NCBI GenBank assembly: GCA_965203195.1
Contig: OZ241860.1
Coordinates: forward strand, 3,162,001 to 3,226,000
DNA length: 64,000 nucleotides
Reading direction: 5' to 3'
DNA from: Bin87 sp965203195
GTDB lineage: Bacteria > Chloroflexota > Dehalococcoidia > Lucifugimonadales > UBA3495
The notes under the pieces are model-generated. The model saw only the letters and a program-made list of their open reading frames with translations, was not told the DNA's origin and did no database searches. Made by a program: the position numbers and the translations under genes. Every line of letters begins with the position of its first letter. Within the stretch, counting starts at the first letter, position 1. Below, in pieces: positions 58,743-64,000 of this stretch.

Positions 58743-60005
58743 CTAGTCGCCCGTATCAGTAGCCGTCTCCGCAGCAACGCCGGCATCCACAATGGGCCGG
58801 TTGTTGCGCGCGTCCACCTCAAAGGGCGAGTACAACTCCAGCTCCTGCCCCATCTCCCGCACGGCGGGGATGACTTCCTCCCCCATCAGCCGCAGGCTCC
58901 GCATCTGATCCTCGTGGGTCATGGCGCCGTCGCCGTCCCAGAAAAACACGCTGCCCGGCCGCAGGTACTCCAGCACATGGCGAATCTTGGGTATCACCGA
59001 ATCGGGCGTGCCGGTGATGATGGTATGGTCCGCCACCTGGTCCTCAAAGGGCCTGCGGTTGGTTCCGAAGCGCCCCGCCGGCCCGAAGGACGCCGCCGAC
59101 AGCCGCCGCGAGGTGCGGGAGGTATGGCCGGGCAGGTTCATAATCGCCGGATTGATGCCCCCCTCGTTGCCCGCCAGGAAGGGGTTGCTGACCCCCGACA
59201 GGTACTTGCGCCCCACTTCCTCCGCCTTCTCCTCGGTTTCGTCCACATGGACTTTCCACAGGTAGGCCACATTCTGCGTGCCGGATTCGTAGCCGTGTTC
59301 GGCGGCGGTGTCGTGGTACAGCTGGAACGCCTCTTTGGTGGGTTCCAGCTTGGTCGCCAGCAGCACCAGCGGGTAGCGATGCGCCGCGCACCACTTGACC
59401 GTCTCCACCGACACCGTGGACGGAATCCAGATTTGCGGGTGCGGCTCCTGCAACGGGCGCGCCCAGGGGTTGACATAGCGGTAGTGGAAGTGCTTGCCCT
59501 CCCAGCGCCAAGGGCCGGGTTCCGTCCAGGCTTTGATGATGAGGTCGTGGGCCTCCTCAAAGCGCTCCCGGTTGAAATGGGGCGGCGAGTTGTGCGACCA
59601 GCTTTCCCGTCCGCCGCCGCGCACGAACCCCGACACCAGCCGTCCGTGGGAAATCATATCAATCATTGACAGCTGTTCGGCCAGCCACAGCGGGTCGTCC
59701 CAGATGGGCAGCACATTGCCCAGGATGATGATTTTCACCTTGTTGGTGATGCGGGCCAGGATGGAGGCGCCCACGTTGGTGACGCCCTGCATACAGAAAG
59801 GCGTGGAGTGATGCTCGTTGAGCATCACGGCGTCGAAGCCCATTTCCTCCGCATAGACTTTTTCGTCCAGGTAGCGGTTGTAGAGCTGCGCCCCCACTTC
59901 GGGGCGGTAGTGGGAGTTGGAGATGCCCAGGTCGACGCTCTGGGTGCCCATCAGGCCGGAGTTTTCGTCCTGCCAGGGCTGTTCGGTAAAATGGCCGATA
60001 AGCAT
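58743..60005 (-). CDS. Luciferase-like (LLM class) flavin/F420 oxidoreductase
   Basis: 420 residues from the ATG at 60005, which has AAGGAG nine bases upstream. It follows the bacterial luciferase-like barrel: GFDAVMLNEHHSTPFCMQ near residue 57, ITNKVKIIILGNVLPIWDDP near residue 86, GRLVSGFVRGGGRES near residue 120. It probably uses FMN or F420 to oxygenate or reduce an organic substrate; such enzymes are expanded in SAR202. It is isolated and convergent with the methylase. Confidence 0.9.
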   Translation of the reverse strand: MLIGHFTEQPWQDENSGLMGTQSVDLGISNSHYRPEVGAQLYNRYLDEKVYAEEMGFDAVMLNEHHSTPFCMQGVTNVGASILARITNKVKIIILGNVLPIWDDPLWLAEQLSMIDMISHGRLVSGFVRGGGRESWSHNSPPHFNRERFEEAHDLIIKAWTEPGPWRWEGKHFHYRYVNPWARPLQEPHPQIWIPSTVSVETVKWCAAHRYPLVLLATKLEPTKEAFQLYHDTAAEHGYESGTQNVAYLWKVHVDETEEKAEEVGRKYLSGVSNPFLAGNEGGINPAIMNLPGHTSRTSRRLSAASFGPAGRFGTNRRPFEDQVADHTIITGTPDSVIPKIRHVLEYLRPGSVFFWDGDGAMTHEDQMRSLRLMGEEVIPAVREMGQELELYSPFEVDARNNRPIVDAGVAAETATDTGD

Positions 60006-60190
60006 AATGCGGCTTCTCCTTGCGGCGCGGCATGACACGGCGCGCCGGGCGATGCGGCGTGGCGTTGCGACCACGGTGGGTGGGTTGGCAGGCGGTTGCC
60101 GGATGCTGCCAGTTTAGCAGGCGGCGGGGGCGGGGGCAAGGATGGCAGGAAGTAGGTATTTTCAGCGCGTGATGGTGATATAATTGGGGC

Positions 60191-60482
60191 TGGACTTCGC
60201 CACTGCTGTTTGAGGTTGGCGACCGCAGTGGGGAGACATTTCTGCGGTGGTACGAGCGGCTACCGGAGGCGGGGCGGTATTACACGATGATTATGGGGTG
60301 TACGGGAGTTGGCTGCCGGCGGAGCATCACATAGTGGACAAGGGGCAGCTGGCGAACCGGAACGAGGGGGGTGCACTCGGAGTATCGGGGGCGGTTGAAG
60401 CAATTGGCGCGAGCGACTACGGGCTATACGAAGCAGGCATGGGGGTTGCGTGGTTCGCTGGCGTTGCTGTGTTTGCGTAGGC
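60191..60482 (+). pseudogene. IS1-family transposase remnant
   Basis: Three frames read in turn give WTSPLLFEVGDRSGETFLRW, YERLPEAGRYYT, DDYGVYGSWLPAEHHIVDKG, QLANRNE and, after another shift, HSEYRGRLKQLARATTGYTK then LRGSLALLCLRRR. This is the C-terminal catalytic part of an IS1-type transposase with at least two frameshifts and no N-terminus. No terminal repeats were found. A decayed fragment. Confidence 0.75.
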
Positions 60483-60517
60483 GGCGGGCCTAAAAATCCG
60501 ATGCCAGCGCGTGTTGA

Positions 60518-60811
60518 AAATACCCGGAAACCATCTGGGGCGCGGCCGCTCACGCCCTCATCGCGGTGGCGTTGTCCGCAGGCTGGCGCTACGACGGCTA
60601 TGACGCGCTCAAGAGGGTGGCCCTGCGGCCGCCGGATATTCAGGGGCAGCCGGAGTGGCATTCCGAATTCAATACGGCGGAAAAATTCCATATCCACTTC
60701 TACCACGGATGCTTGACCGACCGACAGATTGCCGACGACCGCCCCAAAGTGCGCCGTTTTGCGCTGCGCTTGCTGGCGTATATTGAGAGGGTAGTGCCGG
60801 CGCCGGCTTAA
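60518..60811 (+). pseudogene. 5'-truncated HEPN (PaREP1-like) gene
   Basis: From 60536 the frame reads WGAAAHALIAVALSAGWRY, a typical PaREP1-like HEPN core. It continues with FNTAEKFHIHFYHGCLTDRQ and ADDRPKVRRFALRLL to a TAA at 60811. The N-terminal third is missing: an in-frame TGA lies at 60515 and the IS1 remnant abuts. A fragment from the internal GTG at 60566 (81 residues) could still be made. Confidence 0.65.
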
Positions 60812-60839
60812 GCCGGCCGGCTTGCTACTAACCTATGCG

Positions 60840-61871
60840 ATGCGTTTTCCCTGGGCCAACATCCTGTTGCTGGCGCTGGTGGTGGCCGAATTGGTGACCG
60901 GCTACCTGGGCTTGACCCATTCCAACCCGGAATGGCTGGCGGCCATGCACCTGCACCGCATTTTCGGTTTCGCCATCCTGGCGCTGTTCCTCTGGAAGGC
61001 ACGCAACATTTTCGCCTCGCTGCGGTCGCCCCACAACTGGCGCGTGGCCGGGCGGGAAATGATCTGGTCGCTGCTGCTGCTGGCCGGGCTGCTGGCGACA
61101 ATCGGGCTAGGGCTGGCCTGGAGCAACCTGGGGCCCTATCACTGGCTGGGGTTCTCCGGCGTCACCATACACCTGAACCTGGGGTGGTTGCTGATACCGC
61201 TGCTGCTCTGGCACACGCTGCGGCATCGCATCAGCCTGCGCCGGCGCTATCTGGCCGACCGGCGGCACCTGCTGCGGGCCGGCGGGCTGGCGCTGGCCGG
61301 CTTTCTGCTCTGGCGCGCCACGGAACTGGCCGGCATATTGTCCGCCGGCCCCGGAGCCACGCGCCGGGCTACCGGATCCTACCCCGAAAACGGCCCCGAT
61401 TTTCCGGTGACGATGTGGCTCAACGACCGCATCCCGCACATTGACCCCGCGCAGTGGCGGCTGCGCGTGGGCGGCTATGTGGAGCAGCCCTACGAGCTGG
61501 ACATTGACGAGCTGATGGCCTGGTCGGACGCCCTCACCGCCACCCTGGACTGCACCGGCGGCTGGTACACCACCCGGCGGTGGGAAGGTGTGCCGGCGCC
61601 GGCGCTGCTGGCCCGGGCGCGGCCCCGTCCCGGCGCCGGCAGCATCACCATTCGCTCCCGCACGGGCTATTTCCGCCGCTATTCTATGGACGAGGCCGGG
61701 CGGGCCCTGTTGGCCTGCCGGGTGGACGGCGCCGCCCTCACCGCCGGGCACGGCTTTCCGGCGCGGATGGTGGAACCCCACAAGCGCGGCTACGATTGGG
61801 TCAAGTGGGTGGACAGCATTACCGTCAACGACACCGGCAAGCTGTGGCAGCCGCCCCTGCCGCTGACTTGA
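60840..61871 (+). CDS. Molybdopterin oxidoreductase fused to cytochrome-b-like membrane domain
   Basis: 343 residues from the ATG at 60840. The first ~170 residues hold four membrane segments with His residues positioned as haem ligands (MHLHRIFGF near residue 36; HWLGFSGVTIHLNLG and LLLWHTLRHR near residues 105 and 125). The C-terminal half is a sulfite-oxidase/YedY-type molybdopterin domain. Its conserved Mo-binding Cys lies in LDCTGGWYTTRRWEGV near residue 240, followed by HGFPARMVEPHKRGYDWVKW. It is probably a membrane-bound reductase or dehydrogenase linked to quinones; substrate unknown. Confidence 0.85.
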   Translation: MRFPWANILLLALVVAELVTGYLGLTHSNPEWLAAMHLHRIFGFAILALFLWKARNIFASLRSPHNWRVAGREMIWSLLLLAGLLATIGLGLAWSNLGPYHWLGFSGVTIHLNLGWLLIPLLLWHTLRHRISLRRRYLADRRHLLRAGGLALAGFLLWRATELAGILSAGPGATRRATGSYPENGPDFPVTMWLNDRIPHIDPAQWRLRVGGYVEQPYELDIDELMAWSDALTATLDCTGGWYTTRRWEGVPAPALLARARPRPGAGSITIRSRTGYFRRYSMDEAGRALLACRVDGAALTAGHGFPARMVEPHKRGYDWVKWVDSITVNDTGKLWQPPLPLT

Positions 61872-62070
61872 GACGCGCCGACGTAACTGCCGCCCCGTGT
61901 TGCCTATGTTCCACCACATCGCATATGCCCCCGGCAGCCGGTGGCCGGGGCCGGTAGCCGGCGGCGGGCCGGCGGGGTAGAATGGGGGCAATCATAGCCC
62001 CGACGCCACCGCTCCGGCCGCGGCAAGCGAAAAGGACGGCGCCGGTCGGGGTTCTGCGAGGTTGACTGCG

Positions 62071-62928
62071 ATGGCATACCAGTTTATCAAGACGGAAGTT
62101 GCGGACGGCGTGCTGACGCTGACGATGCACGACCCGCCCACGCGCAACGCATTGAGCGCCGATATGGCCGGCGAGATGTTCGAGCGGCTGGACGAATTTG
62201 AGCGCAACCCGGAGGAGCGGGTGCTGGTGTTAACCGGCACGGCGCCCTCTTTCTGCTCCGGCGCCAATGTGCGCGGCTTCCGGCAGCGCATTGAGGAACG
62301 GGAAAGCCGGCCGGAAGGCGAAAATGAGCCGCTGACCTGGGGCAAGATGGAATATATGAAAGGCCGCCCCCGGCAGAAGGACAGCGGCCCCCGCGTCAAC
62401 TTTGTGCCGTTGCGGATACACGAACTGCAAAAGCCGTCCATTGCGGTGGTGAACGGGCCGGCGGCCGGCGTGGGCTGCGGGCTGGCGCTGTCCTGCGACA
62501 TCCGGGTAGTGGGCGAAAGCGGACGCCTTTCGGAACGGTTCGTGCTGAACGGGCTGATTCCAGGGGACGGCAGCTGCTGGCAGTTGCCCAAGCTCATCGG
62601 CGTCAGCAACACCCTGCTGCTGCAATACACGGGCGACTGGATGGGCGGCGAGGACGCCGTCCGCATCGGCCTCGCCAGCCGCTGCTTCCCCGACGACCGG
62701 CTGATGGCAGGGGCAATGGAACTGGCCACGCGCATCGCGCATGGGCCCACGGTAGCCCACTCGCTGACCAAGTATCTGGTGCAGCAGAGTATGGATTTGT
62801 CGCTGCGGGAGGCTTTGGAGCTGGCGTCAGCGGCGCAGGAACACGTCCGCAAGACGGAGGACCACAAGATTGCGGTGCAGTGGTTCCTGGACAAGAACCG
62901 GGGGATGCCGCCCTTTGTGGGGCGATAG
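62071..62928 (+). CDS. Enoyl-CoA hydratase/isomerase family
   Basis: 285 residues from the ATG at 62071. The crotonase fold appears in LTMHDPPTRNALSADM, LTGTAPSFCSGANVRGF near residue 55, and the oxyanion-hole stretch IAVVNGPAAGVGCGLALSCDIRV near residue 133. It lacks an obvious pair of catalytic glutamates; GRLSERFVLNGLIPGDG fills the second position. Probably acts in fatty-acid or aromatic-acid CoA degradation. Isolated gene. Confidence 0.9.
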   Translation: MAYQFIKTEVADGVLTLTMHDPPTRNALSADMAGEMFERLDEFERNPEERVLVLTGTAPSFCSGANVRGFRQRIEERESRPEGENEPLTWGKMEYMKGRPRQKDSGPRVNFVPLRIHELQKPSIAVVNGPAAGVGCGLALSCDIRVVGESGRLSERFVLNGLIPGDGSCWQLPKLIGVSNTLLLQYTGDWMGGEDAVRIGLASRCFPDDRLMAGAMELATRIAHGPTVAHSLTKYLVQQSMDLSLREALELASAAQEHVRKTEDHKIAVQWFLDKNRGMPPFVGR

Positions 62929-63012
62929 ACCCCGGCCGGAGGATTGCGGGATGATATGATGGCGCGCCGGCCGGTATCATCACCGCAATTCTATGCTCAG
63001 GGGAGGCGCGCT

Positions 63013-63723
63013 ATGGAACGGGACGAGCTGCTGCTGGCGATTACCCGGTGCCCGGAAATTGAGCGGGCGCGGGGGGATGCCGGTCATCCCTGCGCCGGCA
63101 TCGTCGGCTTGCAGCCGCCGGACCAATTTCAGGCGCCGGAGCCGTGGCGAGGGCATATTGATGCCGCGCCCATCCTGTTCGTATCGTCCAATCCCAGCAT
63201 CCGGGGCAACGAACCGTTTCCGCCCGCCGGCTGGACTGATCAGGACATCATTGACTATTACCAGCGCAGTTTTGACGAAAACGCCGGCCATATCAGCCAT
63301 AGCATCTACAATAGTGTGCGTTTCTGGACAGCAGTCAGGGCGCGCGCAACGGAAATCCTCGGACGCACGGCTGTTCCCGGCGCAGATTTTGCCTTGACTG
63401 AACTGGTGCATTGCAAATCCAAAGGAGAATACGGGGTTGCTGAAGTGCTCCAAACCTGCGCAGCGCGATGGCTTAACCCAGTAATGCAAGTGAGTGCCGC
63501 CGCTATAGTGGTCTTATTAGGCCAGCACGCCAGAGACCATTGCGCCGCCCGTTGGGGTTTGGACAAAGCGCAGCCGGTTCACTTTGGCGTTGCTACGCCC
63601 GGACGGGAGCGGGCGGTGGTTATTTTGCCTCACCCCAACGCGCGGGGCCGGCGGAAGGTTAAGGATTGCGTAGGGGCGGAGGAGTTGGTAAGATTGCGGG
63701 CGTTGCTGGCTAGATGGAACTAG
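63013..63723 (+). CDS. Uracil-DNA glycosylase-like protein, copy 1
   Basis: 236 residues from the ATG at 63013, with GGGGAGG upstream. APILFVSSNPSIRGNEPFPP near residue 54 resembles the GxxPGxxE-type motif of the UDG superfamily, and the late VVILPHPNARG matches the second motif (HPSP-type). ELVHCKSKGEYGVAEVLQTCAARWL between them also fits. Either a DNA glycosylase of an uncharacterised branch or a non-catalytic relative. A paralogue starts 26 bp downstream. Confidence 0.75.
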   Translation: MERDELLLAITRCPEIERARGDAGHPCAGIVGLQPPDQFQAPEPWRGHIDAAPILFVSSNPSIRGNEPFPPAGWTDQDIIDYYQRSFDENAGHISHSIYNSVRFWTAVRARATEILGRTAVPGADFALTELVHCKSKGEYGVAEVLQTCAARWLNPVMQVSAAAIVVLLGQHARDHCAARWGLDKAQPVHFGVATPGRERAVVILPHPNARGRRKVKDCVGAEELVRLRALLARWN

Positions 63724-63748
63724 CAGTACAACTTGGAGGTGTGCCGTT

Positions 63749-64000
63749 ATGGAACGGAACGAGCTGTTGCTGGCGATTACGCGGTGCCCGGAAATTGAGC
63801 GGGCACGGGGTGATGCCAGCCACCCTTGCCATCGGGTAGTCTGTTTCCAGGACGCCGCCGGCTACCATGTACCAGAGCCGTGGCAAGGGCATATCGAGAC
63901 GGCGCCTATCCTGTTCGTATCCCTCAATCCCGGCTACGGAGAAAATCAGGTTTTCCCCACGCCGGAGTGGACCGATGCGGACACCATAGATTTTTTCCGG
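63749..64000 (+). CDS. Uracil-DNA glycosylase-like protein, copy 2 (cut by window end)
   Basis: 84 codons up to the window edge, GGAGG upstream. The N-terminus is nearly the same as copy 1 (MER[ND]ELLLAITRCPEIERARGDA), followed by a diverged segment and APILFVSLNPGYGENQVFPTP, which is closer to the usual UDG motif than copy 1. The tandem arrangement again shows local duplication. Confidence 0.75.
   Translation, partial: MERNELLLAITRCPEIERARGDASHPCHRVVCFQDAAGYHVPEPWQGHIETAPILFVSLNPGYGENQVFPTPEWTDADTIDFFR

Noticed and set aside
1..64000. tRNA, rRNA and CRISPR arrays
   Set aside because: Looked for T-loop-like GTTCGA-type sequences, rRNA-conserved stretches and regularly spaced repeats; none was convincing by eye. 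A covariance-model scan would be decisive.

Overview
The window is GC-rich (roughly 65% by eye) bacterial DNA. It reads like a member of the Chloroflexota, most probably the SAR202 / Dehalococcoidia lineage. The grounds are the gene families rather than any marker gene: many SDRs, a CaiB/BaiF CoA-transferase, a luciferase-like oxidoreductase, a GMC oxidoreductase, an enoyl-CoA hydratase, Uma2-type nucleases, DUF4058 proteins, TP-rich-linker lipoproteins, an S8 peptidase of the type common in SAR202, and a UGSC-family selenoprotein. No rRNA, tRNA or CRISPR array was recognised, so the placement is inference.

Layout. 1-6.2 kb (minus): an MFS permease cut by the left edge, then a DprE2-like SDR, a DprE1-like FAD oxidase and a DHA2-type MFS permease. 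6.7-11 kb (plus): DUF1800 protein, MOSC protein, ammonium transporter, a mini GIY-YIG-like protein and a trypsin-like protease. The protease is split near its 3' end by an intact 810-bp IS5-family element with a frameshifted transposase. 12.9-16.1 kb (minus): CoA-transferase, then a coupled AAA ATPase / TOPRIM-like DUF4276 pair resembling defence modules. 16.2-22.1 kb (plus): a MITE-like element, a promoter and a structured leader, followed by three successive tandem gene pairs (GYSVTDG proteins, HEPN/PaREP1-like proteins, DUF4058 proteins) interleaved with a UGSC-associated protein. This run ends in the selenoprotein, which is read through an in-frame UGA followed by a bacterial SECIS-like hairpin.

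22.3-36.5 kb: exported protein, M1 aminopeptidase, two small proteins, ADP-ribosylglycohydrolase, adenine phosphoribosyltransferase, metallo-hydrolases, site-2 protease, PNPOx-like protein, BioY, and the ATPase and permease of a glycine-betaine-type ABC importer without its binding protein. 36.9-39.8 kb is a scrambled zone. A 418-bp direct repeat carries alpha-2-macroglobulin remnants on one strand and the upstream region plus signal peptide of two lipoproteins on the other. 39.9-48 kb (minus): SDR, GMC oxidoreductase, and a 2-oxoacid dehydrogenase cluster (E1 alpha, E1 beta, E2) with lipB, interrupted by a small membrane protein and its partial duplicate.

48.3-64 kb: mosaic Uma2 pair, two-component system, TP-rich exported protein, a short GatC/AtzG-like subunit with an amidase, an SDR lacking the catalytic YxxxK, EthD protein, a 970-aa N6-adenine DNA methylase, luciferase-like oxidoreductase, IS1 and HEPN gene remnants, a molybdopterin oxidoreductase fused to a cytochrome-b-like membrane domain, enoyl-CoA hydratase, and two tandem uracil-DNA-glycosylase-like proteins, the second cut by the right edge.

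The clearest unusual item is the UGSC selenoprotein, which standard translation splits in two. A second theme is pervasive small-scale tandem duplication: at least seven adjacent paralogue pairs, several with hybrid or diverged segments.
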